Source of the DNA: Methylobacterium sp. J-048
GTDB taxonomy: Bacteria > Pseudomonadota > Alphaproteobacteria > Rhizobiales > Beijerinckiaceae
Length of the DNA stretch: 64,000 nucleotides
Reading direction: 5' to 3'
Assembly: GCF_022829515.1 (NCBI RefSeq)
Contig: NZ_JAKSYL010000157.1
Span: forward strand, 1-64,000
Part shown: piece by piece, positions 47,617 through 56,493 of the stretch
Position numbering within the stretch: position 1 is the stretch's first letter
Layout: each line of letters starts with the position of its first letter
Program-made: the position numbers and the translations under genes
The notes under the pieces: model-generated
The model's database searches: none
Told to the model about the DNA's origin: nothing
Seen by the model: the letters and a program-made list of their open reading frames with translations, nothing else

Positions 47617-48627
47617 TCAGCTCCAGTGCTCCGGGGCGGTGGCCCGCAGGATCGTGCGTTCGAGTTCCGGCACCATCCGGCCGGTCAGCGCCAGCTCCAG
47701 GGAGAATTCCCGGCCCGAGACGTGGCGGGCGCCCTGCTCCAGGGCGATCACCGCCCAGCGCAGATGCGCCAGCACCTCCCAATAGGCGACGCGCGCCGGA
47801 TCGACCGCCCGTCCGCCCTCCTCCGTGTAGCCCCGGTAGAACGCCGCCCGGGTGCCGATGCCGCCAGCCTCGAGATCCGGCCGGCCGAAGCGCCAGCACG
47901 CGGCGCAGAACCAGCCGAGATCCTGCGCGGGATCGCCCCAGCCGGCGAATTCCCAATCGAGGATCGCGGTCAGCCCGGATTCATTCACCATGTAGTTGCC
48001 GGTGCGGAAATCTCGGTGCACCAGAGTCGGTGCCGGGCAGTCCGGCGCCCGGACCTCGCCCCAGCGCAGCCCCCACTCGATCGCTGGGCGCTGGGCGCCG
48101 ATCCCGTCGAGGCTTGCGCGCAGGCGGGCGATCTCGGCCAGCGCCGGCTGCGCCTCGGGCTCCCCGAGGAAGGCGAGCGCAGACGGCAGCTCGCGCGGAT
48201 CGAGGGCGGCGTGGATCCGGGCGAGCTCGCGGCCGAGCGTCTGGGCCAGACGCTCCCGGTCGCCGCCGAGGGACAGATCCTTGGCGATGCGCGGCCCGAG
48301 GCCGACGCCCTCGACCAGGCCCATCAGCGCGAAGGGCGCGCCGACGACGGAAGGGTCGGCGCAGAAGCCGACCGGCTCCGGCACCCGTACCCCCGCCCGC
48401 CAGACCGCTTCGAGGATGCCGAACTCCTCCGCCCGGGACCGGCTCGACGCGATGGTCGCAGCCGCGTCCATGCGCAGCACGAAGGCCCGGGTGGTGTCGC
48501 CGATCCGGCAGCGGACCAGCCGGTTCTCCTGGATCGAGCCGCCGCCCAGCGGGCGGATCTCCTCGATGGCGAGATCCGGACTGCCGAGAAGCCCGGCGAT
48601 CCAGTCGCGCAGCCGTGTCTGGTCCAT
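47617..48627 (-). CDS. APH-fold phosphotransferase (acyl-CoA-linked kinase type, LvaA-like)
   Basis: This is a 336-residue aminoglycoside-phosphotransferase-fold protein. Kinase landmarks are IRPLGGGSIQENRLVRC (P-loop-like), LVHRDFRTGNYMVNESGLTAILDWEFAGWGDPAQDLGW (catalytic HxDxxxxN and the metal-binding DWE). Kinases of this group sit with acyl-CoA dehydrogenases, or are fused to them as in human ACAD10/11, and phosphorylate 4-hydroxyacyl-CoAs. Here it is one gene away from an SDR and two from a thiolase, with the dehydrogenase further upstream. The substrate is inferred. The start abuts the SDR stop (four bases apart). Confidence 0.85.
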   Translation of the reverse strand: MDQTRLRDWIAGLLGSPDLAIEEIRPLGGGSIQENRLVRCRIGDTTRAFVLRMDAAATIASSRSRAEEFGILEAVWRAGVRVPEPVGFCADPSVVGAPFALMGLVEGVGLGPRIAKDLSLGGDRERLAQTLGRELARIHAALDPRELPSALAFLGEPEAQPALAEIARLRASLDGIGAQRPAIEWGLRWGEVRAPDCPAPTLVHRDFRTGNYMVNESGLTAILDWEFAGWGDPAQDLGWFCAACWRFGRPDLEAGGIGTRAAFYRGYTEEGGRAVDPARVAYWEVLAHLRWAVIALEQGARHVSGREFSLELALTGRMVPELERTILRATAPEHWS

Positions 48628-48630
48628 CGG

Positions 48631-49398
48631 CTAGAGCCCCGACACGAGGTGGCCGCCATCGACCGCGACGACGCTGCCGGTCATGTACGAGCCGGCCTCG
48701 GAGGCGAGCAACAGCAGCGGCCCGTCAAGCTCGGACGCTTCGCCGAGCCGCCGCTGCGGCACGCGCTTGATCAGCGCCTTGCCGGGCTCGGAGTCGAAGA
48801 ACGCGTCGTTCAGCTCGGTGGCGATGTAGCCGGGCGCGAGCGCGTTCACCCGGATCCCGTGGCGGGCCCATTCCAGCGCCAAGCTCTTGGTCAGCTGCAC
48901 CACCCCGGCCTTCGACGCGGCGTAGGCCGCGAGCCCGCCGGTGACGCGCAGGCCGAGGATCGAGGCGATGTTGACGATGCTGCCGCCCGCCCCGTGCCGG
49001 ACCATGCGCCGCCCGGTCGCCTGCGCCACCAGCCAGACGCCCTTGAGATTCGTGTCGAGCACGAAGTCCCAGTCGGCCTCGTCCAGGTCGAGGGCCGGCT
49101 TCGTGGCGGTGACGCCGGCGTTGTTGACCAGCACCGAAACGGGGCCGAACCGCGCCTCGGCGGCGTCGAGCGCCCGCTCGACGCTCGCGGCATCGGTCAC
49201 GTCCATGACGATGGCGTGCGCCTCGCCGCCGCCCTGTTCGACACGGGTGACGGTCTCGGCGAGCGCGTCGGCGCGGCGAGCGCAGAGCGAGAGGCGGGCG
49301 CCGGCCTTGGCCAGCGTTCCGGCGAAGTGGCGGCCGAGGCCGCTCGAGGCGCCGGTGACCAGCACGTGCCGGCTGGTGAGATCGAACAAAGCCGCCAT
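48631..49398 (-). CDS. SDR-family oxidoreductase (3-hydroxyacyl/LvaD-like)
   Basis: This is a 255-residue classical short-chain dehydrogenase. TGASSGLGRHFAGTLAKAG (cofactor binding, TGxxxGxG), NNAGVTATKP, the active-site Ser/Tyr/Lys region SIVNIASILGLRVTGGLAAYAASKAGVVQLTKSLALEWA (YxxxK as YAASK), and NALAPGYIATELN are all intact. It reduces or oxidises a hydroxy/oxo acyl substrate with NAD(P). It is tightly packed between the thiolase gene (stop two bases from this start) and the kinase gene. In levulinate catabolism an SDR (LvaD) reduces 4-oxo to 4-hydroxyacyl-CoA. Confidence 0.9.
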   Translation of the reverse strand: MAALFDLTSRHVLVTGASSGLGRHFAGTLAKAGARLSLCARRADALAETVTRVEQGGGEAHAIVMDVTDAASVERALDAAEARFGPVSVLVNNAGVTATKPALDLDEADWDFVLDTNLKGVWLVAQATGRRMVRHGAGGSIVNIASILGLRVTGGLAAYAASKAGVVQLTKSLALEWARHGIRVNALAPGYIATELNDAFFDSEPGKALIKRVPQRRLGEASELDGPLLLLASEAGSYMTGSVVAVDGGHLVSGL

Positions 49399-49399
49399 C

Positions 49400-50578
49400 T
49401 CAGTGCAGCCGCTCGATCGCCATGGCGATGCCCTGTCCGCCGCCGATGCACATGGTGACGAGCCCGTAGCGGCCGTTGACCCGGGCCAGCTCGTAGAGCG
49501 CCTTCACGGTGACGATCGCCCCCGTGGCCCCGAGCGGATGCCCGAGCGCTATGGCGCCGCCGTTCACGTTGACCTTGGCGGGGTCGAGGTCGAGGGCGCG
49601 GGAGACCGCGCAGGCCTGAGCCGCGAAGGCCTCGTTGGATTCGATCACGTTGAAATCGGCGGCGCGCAGGCCGGTCCGTTGCAGAAGGCGCTGCACCGCC
49701 GGGACCGGCCCCATGCCCATCTCGGACGGGTCGACCCCGGCATGGGCGTAGCCGACGATCCGGGCGAGCGGCCGCGACCCGTCGCGCTCGGCCGCGGCAG
49801 CGCTCGCCAGCACCACGATCGCGGCACCGTCGTTGAGGCCGGACGCGTTGCCGGCGGTGACGCTGCCGGTCTTGGAGAAGGCCGGACGGAGCTTGGCGAG
49901 ATCCTCGGCGCTGGTCGCCTTCGGGTGCTCGTCGGTGTCGAACGCCACGGTCTCGCGCTTGCGCTGGACCTCGACGGCTAGGATCTGATCGCGGAACCGC
50001 CCCTCGCGGATCGCCGTTGCGGCGCGGGCCTGGCTCTCGGCGGCGAAATCATCCTGCATGGCCCGGGAGATGCCGTAGCGCTCGGCGACGTTCTCGGCCG
50101 TGACGCCCATATGGCCGTGGCCGAACGGGTCGTTGAGCACGCCCACCATGTAGTCGACCAGGGCGGCGTCGCCCATGCGCTGGCCGAAGCGGCCGGTCTT
50201 CAGCAGGTGCGGCGAGCGGCTCATGCTCTCGGCGCCGCCGGCGACCGCAACTTCGGCATCACCGAGCATGATCGCCTGCGCGGCCGAGACGATCGCCTGC
50301 AGGCCGCTACCGCACAGCCGGTTGACCGTGAGCGCCGGCACCGCCTCAGGCACCCCGCCCTCGATCGCCGCGACCCGGGCGATGTAGGCGTCCCGCGGCT
50401 CCGTCGGGATGACGTGGCCGAGCACGACATGGCCGACCGCCTCAGGGGCGGTCCCGGAGCGCTTCAACGCCTCCGCGACGCATTTCGCCGCCAGCTCGGC
50501 CGGCGGGATCGCGGCGAGCGAGCCCCCGAAGGTGCCGATCGCGGTGCGAACCGCACCGGTGATCACGACATCGGTCAT
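49400..50578 (-). CDS. Acetyl-CoA C-acyltransferase (thiolase)
   Basis: This is a 392-residue thiolase with the catalytic Cys89 in TVNRLCGSGLQAI, the NVNGGAIALGHPLGATGA histidine loop and the second cysteine in TMCIGGGQG. It cleaves 3-oxoacyl-CoA with CoA or, in reverse, condenses acetyl-CoA; the range of chain lengths cannot be told. ATG at 50578 begins MTDVVITGAVRTAIG, the usual thiolase N-terminus; the frame is open to 50668. It lies between the acyl-CoA dehydrogenase gene (beyond a palindromic repeat) and the SDR gene. Confidence 0.92.
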   Translation of the reverse strand: MTDVVITGAVRTAIGTFGGSLAAIPPAELAAKCVAEALKRSGTAPEAVGHVVLGHVIPTEPRDAYIARVAAIEGGVPEAVPALTVNRLCGSGLQAIVSAAQAIMLGDAEVAVAGGAESMSRSPHLLKTGRFGQRMGDAALVDYMVGVLNDPFGHGHMGVTAENVAERYGISRAMQDDFAAESQARAATAIREGRFRDQILAVEVQRKRETVAFDTDEHPKATSAEDLAKLRPAFSKTGSVTAGNASGLNDGAAIVVLASAAAAERDGSRPLARIVGYAHAGVDPSEMGMGPVPAVQRLLQRTGLRAADFNVIESNEAFAAQACAVSRALDLDPAKVNVNGGAIALGHPLGATGAIVTVKALYELARVNGRYGLVTMCIGGGQGIAMAIERLH

Positions 50579-50686
50579 TTGTTTTGGACCTTTCCTATCG
50601 TCGGCTAACCGCCGATCAAGGCGTTCCCATTGCCGATTTTTATTCGTCACGGCCGGATGAGCAGACAAACGGTCATCCCACCAGCG

Positions 50687-50810
50687 CCCTCATCCTGAGG
50701 TGCCCGGCGATCGAAGATCGCTGGGCCTCGAAGGAGCCTTCCAGCCCGCCGCGATCCCTGGAGGCCTCCTTCGAGGCATCCGCTGCGCGGGCGCACCTCA
50801 GGATGAGGGG
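50687..50810 (+). repeat. Dispersed palindromic repeat, CCCTCATCCTGAGG family (copy 3)
   Basis: The arm CCCTCATCCTGAGG (50687-50700) is inverted as CCTCAGGATGAGGGG (50796-50810), with inner GGCCTCGAAGGAGCC / CCTCCTTCGAGGC arms. It closely matches copy 1 at 9982-10095. It lies between the acyl-CoA dehydrogenase gene and the thiolase gene, both on the - strand, so it interrupts that operon. Confidence 0.8.
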
Positions 50811-50849
50811 GTGGGTTGGAGGTTCACGTCACGGATGAAACCACGCCGG

Positions 50850-52055
50850 TCACGCCTCGACACCCCAAGTCCAAAACGAATCGCCCTCGGTTTCGAGATT
50901 GCGATTGAGCACCATCTTGTGGACTTCGTCGGCCCCGTCCACCAGCCGGGCCTGGCGGGCGTAGCGGTAGATCCACTCCAACGGCGTGTCGGTGGAATAG
51001 CCCCGAGCGCCGTTGATCTGGATCGCGATGTCGGCCGCCGCGTGGACCAGGTTGGCGACGTGGACCTTGGCCATCGAGACCTCCTTGCGGGCGAAGCTCC
51101 CCTGGTCGAGCGCCCAGGCGGCCTTCATCACCAAAAGCCGGCCGATCTCGATCCGCATGGCGAGGTCGCCGAGCATCAGCTGGATGCTCTCGCGGTCGGC
51201 GAGCCGGATGCCGAAGCCGTGGCGCTCGCCCGCATAGGCCCGGGCGATCTCGACGCAGCGCTTCGACAGGCCGAGCCAGCGCATGCAATGGGTCAGCCGC
51301 GCCGGGCCGAGGCGGATCTGGGTCAGCTTCAGGCCGTCACCCTCGTTCATCAGCACGTTCTCGGCCGGGATCTCCAGCCCGTCGAACAGCAATTCGCAAT
51401 GGCCGCCATGCTCCTCCGGACCCATGATCGGGATCCGGCGCAGGATCTCCCAGCCGGGCTGGTCCTTGTGGAACAGGAAGGCGGTCAGCCCCTTGCGGGC
51501 ATCGTCGGAGGTACGCGCCATCAGGATGAAGTGGGCGGCCTCCTCGGCCCCGGTGATGTACCATTTGCGGCCGGTGACCACGTAGGTGTCGCCCCGCCGC
51601 TCGGCCCGGGTCTGGATCATGCCGGGATCGGAGCCGCCGCCGGGATGCGGCTCGGTCATGGCGAAGGCGGAGCGGACCCCGCCGCGCACGATCGGGGCGA
51701 GCCAGCGCTCTTTCTGGGCCGGGGTCGCGACCTTCTCCAGCACCATCATGTTGCCGTCGTCGGGGGCGGCGGAATTGAACACCACCGGCCCGAAGATCGA
51801 GCGGTTCATCGCCTCGTAGCAGACCGCCATGCCGACCTTGTCGAGCCCGGCCCCGCCGGTCTCGGGCTTGAGCTGGAGGCACCACAGGCCCTCCGCCTGG
51901 GCGAGCCCGCGCAGCCGCGCCAGCTCGGCCAGGCCGATATTGCCGTGCGCGTCATAGGCCGACCGGTCCGCCTCCACCGGCAGGATATGCGCCTCAACGA
52001 ACGCCGCGATCCGCGCGCGGTAATCCTCGACGCGGCGGGAGATGGTGAAATCCAT
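50850..52055 (-). CDS. Acyl-CoA dehydrogenase (ACAD10/11-like)
   Basis: This is a 401-residue FAD-dependent acyl-CoA dehydrogenase. It shows AMTEPHPGGGSDPGMIQTRAERRGDTYVVTGRKWYITGA (FAD/substrate region), NVLMNEGDGLKLTQIRLGPARLTHCMRWLG and the C-terminal QINGARGYSTDTPLEWIYRYARQARLVDGADEVHKMVLNR. The GADEVHK ending is typical of the ACAD10/11-like subgroup, which acts on branched or 4-phosphorylated acyl-CoA. With the kinase, DUF6285, SDR and synthetase genes it completes the set for a levulinate-type route. It is read away from mutL. Confidence 0.9.
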   Translation of the reverse strand: MDFTISRRVEDYRARIAAFVEAHILPVEADRSAYDAHGNIGLAELARLRGLAQAEGLWCLQLKPETGGAGLDKVGMAVCYEAMNRSIFGPVVFNSAAPDDGNMMVLEKVATPAQKERWLAPIVRGGVRSAFAMTEPHPGGGSDPGMIQTRAERRGDTYVVTGRKWYITGAEEAAHFILMARTSDDARKGLTAFLFHKDQPGWEILRRIPIMGPEEHGGHCELLFDGLEIPAENVLMNEGDGLKLTQIRLGPARLTHCMRWLGLSKRCVEIARAYAGERHGFGIRLADRESIQLMLGDLAMRIEIGRLLVMKAAWALDQGSFARKEVSMAKVHVANLVHAAADIAIQINGARGYSTDTPLEWIYRYARQARLVDGADEVHKMVLNRNLETEGDSFWTWGVEA

Positions 52056-52091
52056 GGTCGCGGGCTCCGGCAGGGCGCGGTGTAAGGGACG

Positions 52092-54050
52092 TTATCGGCG
52101 GCCGAACAGCCGCTCGATGTCGGAGAGCTTCAGCTCGATCGAGGTCGGGCGGCCGTGGTTGCACTGGCCGGAATTGGGCGTCGCCTCCATCTCGCGGAGC
52201 AGGGCGTTCATCTCCTCCGGACGTAGGCGCCGTCCGGCGCGGACCGAGCCGTGGCAGCTCATGCGCGAGAGCACCGCGTCAAGGCGCCGGCCCAGTGGGC
52301 CGCCCTCGGTGGCGGGTGCGCCGCCCTCCTCGTCGCCGCTTGCTTCCAGCGCGTCGAGGATGTCGGTGACGAGGTCGCGGATCGAGGCGCCGATCAGGGC
52401 CGCCGGCACCTCGCGCACCAGCACGGCGCCGGTGCCGAAAGCCTCGATGGTGAGACCGAGCCGGTCGAGATCCGGGGCGGCGGCGACCAGGCGCTCGGCC
52501 GCGTCCGGGCTCATCTCGACCACGTCCGGGATCAGCAGGCCCTGGCGGGCGATGCCGCCGCGGGCCCGCTCCGCCTTCATGCGCTCATAGACCAGGCGCT
52601 CGTGGGCGGCGTGCTGGTCGACGATCACCAGGCCATCCTTCGTCTGGGCCAGGATGTAGGTCTCGTGGATCTGGGCGCGGGCCGCGCCGAGCGGGTGGTC
52701 GACGGCCTCGGCCGCCTCGGCCATCGGGCGGACATCCGCCTGGGGCGGAGCCGCGTGATCCACTGGCCGCTCGAACAGGGCCTGAGCGGCCTCGCCGAAG
52801 CCCTGCCCCTCACCGAAGACCGGTTCCGGCGCCTCCTCCGTCAATTCAGGGGCCGGTCGCCAACCCTCCGGCCGGCGATAGCCCGCGGGGGCCGCCACGG
52901 ACGGCGTGCCCGCCGGGAAGAAGCTCGGCCGGGCCGACCGGAACAGGCTCGGCGCGGCGGCACCGGTATGGGTGGCCAGCGCAGGGCCGGCGGGGCGCAG
53001 GGCGTCGAGGGTCCGGCTGGCGCCGGTGGTGGCCGAGCGGGCGCCGCCCCGGCGCAGGGCGTCGTGGATCGCGCTCACCACCAGCGCCCGCACCAGGCCG
53101 GGCTCGCGGAAGCGCACCTCGGTCTTGGCCGGGTGGACGTTGACGTCGACGTGGTCGGGATCGCAGGCGATGGCGAGCCCGAGCACGGGGTGACGGTCGG
53201 AGGCCAGGGTATCGGCATAGGCCCCGCGGACCGCGCCGAGCAGCAGCCGGTCGCGTACCGGGCGGCCGTTGACCACGAGATGGATGTAGCCGGCCGCTCC
53301 CCGGTGATAGGTCGGCAGGCCGACATGGCCGGTGACCCAGAAGCTCTCGCGGATGAGCGATACCGGCAGGGCGTTGGCGGCGAAATCTGGCCCGAGCACC
53401 GCGGTCAGGCGACGCAGTTCCGCTTCCGGCCCGGTTTCGGCGGGCAGGAGCAGCGGCTGGCCGGCATCCGCCTTCAGGGTGAAGCGGATCCCGGGCTGGG
53501 CCACGGCGAGCCGCCGCAGGGTCTCGGCGATGGCGGAATTCTCGGCACGGTCGGACTTCAGGAACTTCAGCCGGGCCGGCGTCGCGGCGAACAGCTCGGT
53601 CACCTCGATCCGGGTGCCGCGCTGGGCCGGGGCCGGGCGGACCGGACCTTTGAGGCCGGCCTCGACGATGAGGCTCGCCCCGGCTTCCGCGCCCTCGGGA
53701 CGGGTGGTGATGGCGAGCCGCGATACGGCGCCGATCGAAGGCAAAGCCTCGCCGCGGAAGCCCAGCGTGTCGATGGCCGAGAGGTCGCCGCCCGGCAGCT
53801 TCGAGGTGGCGTGGCGCTCGACGCACAGCGCCAGATCCTCCGGGCTCATGCCGCGGCCGTCGTCGACCACCCGGATCAGCCGGCGGCCGCCATTCTCCAC
53901 CACCACGTCGATGGTGCGGGCGCCGGCATCGATGGCGTTCTCGACCAGCTCCTTCACGGCCGAGGCCGGACGCTCCACCACCTCGCCCGCGGCGATGCGG
54001 TCGACGAGGATCGGGTCCAGGCGGCGGATGACGGGATGGGGGACGGACAT
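52092..54050 (-). CDS. mutL: DNA mismatch repair protein MutL
   Basis: This is a 652-residue MutL. The N-terminal GHKL ATPase shows ELVENAIDAGA, DDGRGM, HATSKL and GFRGEALPSI; the transducer part has VNVHPAKTEVRF. A Pro/Ala-rich linker spans ~330-440. The C-terminal dimerisation/endonuclease domain carries the complete DQHAAHERLVYE motif (DQHAx2Ex4E) and the GQCNHGRPT element. This implies a nicking MutL, as expected in bacteria that lack MutH. The reading start ATG is at 54050. Confidence 0.96.
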   Translation of the reverse strand: MSVPHPVIRRLDPILVDRIAAGEVVERPASAVKELVENAIDAGARTIDVVVENGGRRLIRVVDDGRGMSPEDLALCVERHATSKLPGGDLSAIDTLGFRGEALPSIGAVSRLAITTRPEGAEAGASLIVEAGLKGPVRPAPAQRGTRIEVTELFAATPARLKFLKSDRAENSAIAETLRRLAVAQPGIRFTLKADAGQPLLLPAETGPEAELRRLTAVLGPDFAANALPVSLIRESFWVTGHVGLPTYHRGAAGYIHLVVNGRPVRDRLLLGAVRGAYADTLASDRHPVLGLAIACDPDHVDVNVHPAKTEVRFREPGLVRALVVSAIHDALRRGGARSATTGASRTLDALRPAGPALATHTGAAAPSLFRSARPSFFPAGTPSVAAPAGYRRPEGWRPAPELTEEAPEPVFGEGQGFGEAAQALFERPVDHAAPPQADVRPMAEAAEAVDHPLGAARAQIHETYILAQTKDGLVIVDQHAAHERLVYERMKAERARGGIARQGLLIPDVVEMSPDAAERLVAAAPDLDRLGLTIEAFGTGAVLVREVPAALIGASIRDLVTDILDALEASGDEEGGAPATEGGPLGRRLDAVLSRMSCHGSVRAGRRLRPEEMNALLREMEATPNSGQCNHGRPTSIELKLSDIERLFGRR

Positions 54051-54109
54051 CGGGGGCCACGATAGCCCGGGGGCCGCGGCGCTCCTAGAGCCTCATGCCA
54101 CCGCGGCGC

Positions 54110-54463
54110 TCAGGCGCGACTGCCCGAGCCGCCGAGGCTGACGCGGTTGCCCGCCGGCCGGGCGCCGTGGCTCGGCGCCTTGTAGGGCCGGCGCGACGCG
54201 TCGTAGAGGGCGTTGCCGACGAGGCCGGCGGTGCGGCGCAGCGTGGCCCCGTCGCAGGTGGCAGCCACCCGCACGCCGATCTCGTGGGTGTGGCTGCGGC
54301 CGTACAGCCAGACGGCGAGCCGCGCCCGGGTCGCCTCCGGGATGCCGTCGAGGATGTAGGACGCCGTATCCGCGTCGGCCTTGATCAGGCGGCCGACGGT
54401 TTCGGGCGGAATCGGGCAATCCACCGCGGGATCGTCGATGCTCAGTGGCTGGGTCTTCGTCAT
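54110..54463 (-). CDS. Small hypothetical protein
   Basis: This is a 117-residue soluble protein (MTKTQPLSIDDPAVDCPIPP, then ILDGIPEATRARLAVWLYGRSHTHEIGVRVAATCDGATL, ending in Arg/Gly-rich RPAGNRVSLGGSGSRA). No family is recognised. ATG at 54463 is preferred; the frame is open to 54544. A TTAACCAA site, related to the CtrA half-site, lies about 45 bases upstream on its strand. It is read in the same direction as mutL but the two are separated by livM. Confidence 0.6.
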   Translation of the reverse strand: MTKTQPLSIDDPAVDCPIPPETVGRLIKADADTASYILDGIPEATRARLAVWLYGRSHTHEIGVRVAATCDGATLRRTAGLVGNALYDASRRPYKAPSHGARPAGNRVSLGGSGSRA

Positions 54464-54553
54464 GGTCAAACCTGTCAGCCTGGGAACTGCAGGTTGAGCC
54501 GCCTTGGTTAACGAAGGGTCAACGACGCCGGTCGGGCGCCGCACTGCGACATT

Positions 54554-55540
54554 TCAGAGCGGCTTGCGGATCAGCTTGGCCACGAGCCCGACGATGCCCT
54601 CGCGGAACAGCAGCACGCAGAGCACGAAGACGCAGCCCTGGATGATGGTCACCCAGGCGCCGAACTGCGCGAGGTAGGTCTCCATGGTGACGATCACCAG
54701 CGCGCCGACGATCGGCCCGAACACCGTGCCCATGCCTCCGACCAAGGTCATCAGCACCACCTCGCCCGACATCGACCAGTGGACGTCGGTGAGCGAGGCG
54801 AGCTGGAACACGATCGCCTTGGTCGAGCCCGCGAGCCCGGCCAGCGTCGCCGAGAGGACGAACACCGCGAGCTTGTACTGGTTGGCCCGGTAGCCGAGCG
54901 AGATCGCCCGGGGCTCGTTGTCCCGGATCGCCTTGAGCACCTGCCCGAACGGCGAGTGGATGATCCGGTAGATCAGCAGCATCCCGGCCATGAAGACCAC
55001 GCAGACGAGGCCGTACATCGCCCGGTCGTCGGCGAGGCTGAACACCCCGAACAGGTTGCCCCGCGGCACCGCCTGGATGCCGTCCTCGCCGCCGGTGAAC
55101 TTCGCCTGCAGGGAGAAGAAGAACGCCATCTGGGCGAGCGCCAGGGTGATCATCGAGAAATAGATGCCCTGGCGCCGGATCGCGAGCGACCCGAACACCA
55201 GGCCGAACAGGGCCGCCGTGGCGGTGCCCGACAGGATCGCCAGTTCCGGGGTGAAGCCGAGGCTCTTTGCCGTGTAGGCGCAGAGATAGCTCGCCATGCC
55301 GAAATACGCGGCGTGGCCGAACGAGAGGAGGCCGCCGTAGCCGAGCAACAAGTTGAAGGCGAGCGCGAACAGCGCGAAGCACAAAACCTTCATCAGGTAG
55401 ACGGGATAGAGCACCATCGGCGCCGCGATCAGCAGCAGCGCGATGCCGACGAAGATCATCCGGTGCAGCGCCTTGTCGTCACGGCGCGTCGGCAGCGCGG
55501 CGGCGATCGGGGCGACGTCGATGGCGGCGGTGTCGGCCAT
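54554..55540 (-). CDS. livM: Branched-chain amino acid-type ABC transporter permease (LivM)
   Basis: This is a 328-residue inner-membrane permease of the LivM type. It has about nine segments, NLLLGYGGLLSFGHAAYFGMASY, and the EAA-like loop GQVLKAIRDNEPRAISLGYRANQYKLAVFVLSA. It follows livH with a 23-base gap. ATG at 55540 (MADTAAIDVAPIAAA) is chosen. Together with livH, livF, livG and the binding protein it forms a complete importer for branched-chain or other neutral amino acids or amides. Confidence 0.93.
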   Translation of the reverse strand: MADTAAIDVAPIAAALPTRRDDKALHRMIFVGIALLLIAAPMVLYPVYLMKVLCFALFALAFNLLLGYGGLLSFGHAAYFGMASYLCAYTAKSLGFTPELAILSGTATAALFGLVFGSLAIRRQGIYFSMITLALAQMAFFFSLQAKFTGGEDGIQAVPRGNLFGVFSLADDRAMYGLVCVVFMAGMLLIYRIIHSPFGQVLKAIRDNEPRAISLGYRANQYKLAVFVLSATLAGLAGSTKAIVFQLASLTDVHWSMSGEVVLMTLVGGMGTVFGPIVGALVIVTMETYLAQFGAWVTIIQGCVFVLCVLLFREGIVGLVAKLIRKPL

Positions 55541-55563
55541 TTGGATCGAGCCTCTGATCTCTA

Positions 55564-56451
55564 TCAGGCCGTGCGCCCGAACAGGCCGGCGGGTTTGACG
55601 AGCAGCACCAGCACCATGATCACGAAGATCACGGTGGCCGAGGCCTCCGGGTAGAACACCTTGGTCAGGCCCTCGACCAGGCCCAGCGCGAAGCCGGTGA
55701 TCACCGAGCCGATGATCGAGCCCATGCCGCCGATCACCACCACGGCGAAGACCACGATGATGATGTCGGCGCCCATATTCGGGTTCACCGAGTAGATCGG
55801 CGCCGCGAGCACGCCGGCGAAGCCGGCGAGCGCCACGCCGAACCCGTAGGTCAGGGTTAGGAACAGCGGCACGTTGACCCCGAAGGCCTGGACCAGGGTC
55901 GGATTCTCGGTGGCCGCTCGGAGATAGGCGCCGAGCTTGGTCTTCTCGATCACCAGCCAGGTGGCGATGCAGACGGTGAGCGAGGCCACCACCACCCAAG
56001 CCCGGTAGTTCGGCAGGAACATGAACGGCAGGCGCTGCCCGCCCGACAGCTCCGGCGGGATCGCGTAGGGGAGCCCTGAGACGCCGTACTGGTTGCGGAA
56101 CAGGCCCTGGATGATCAGCGCCAGCCCGAAGGTCAGGAGCAGCCCGTAGAGGTGGTCGAGCTTGTACAGCCGGGCGATCAGCACCCGCTCCAGCACGACC
56201 CCGAAGATCCCCACCACCAGCGGCGCCAAGCCCAGCGCCCACCAGTAGCCGAGCCCGACATAGGTCAGCAGCATCCAGGCCACGAACGCGCCCATCATGT
56301 AGAGCGCGCCGTGGGCGAAGTTGATGATGTTCAACAGCCCGAAGATGATCGCGAGCCCGAGCGACAGGATCGCGTAGAACGAGCCGTTGATCAGGCCGAG
56401 CAGCAATTGCCCGAACAAAGCCTGGGTCGGCACGCCGAAGATCATGGACAT
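55564..56451 (-). CDS. livH: Branched-chain amino acid-type ABC transporter permease (LivH)
   Basis: This is a 295-residue permease: LFGQLLLGLINGSFYAILSLGLAIIFGLLNIINFAHGALYMMGAF, and the cytoplasmic loop TKLGAYLRAATENPTLVQAFGVNVPLFLTLTYGFGVALAGFAG. This is the standard LivH pattern. It pairs with LivM to make the transmembrane pore. It lies between the substrate-binding protein gene and livM on the - strand. Confidence 0.94.
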   Translation of the reverse strand: MSMIFGVPTQALFGQLLLGLINGSFYAILSLGLAIIFGLLNIINFAHGALYMMGAFVAWMLLTYVGLGYWWALGLAPLVVGIFGVVLERVLIARLYKLDHLYGLLLTFGLALIIQGLFRNQYGVSGLPYAIPPELSGGQRLPFMFLPNYRAWVVVASLTVCIATWLVIEKTKLGAYLRAATENPTLVQAFGVNVPLFLTLTYGFGVALAGFAGVLAAPIYSVNPNMGADIIIVVFAVVVIGGMGSIIGSVITGFALGLVEGLTKVFYPEASATVIFVIMVLVLLVKPAGLFGRTA

Positions 56452-56493
56452 CGGGGTCTCCTCATGGCCGTCCTGCGTGCCGGACCCGCACCG

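Noticed and set aside
52251-54065. 604-codon + strand frame antisense to mutL
   Set aside because: No recognisable domain; mutL on the - strand has all its motifs.
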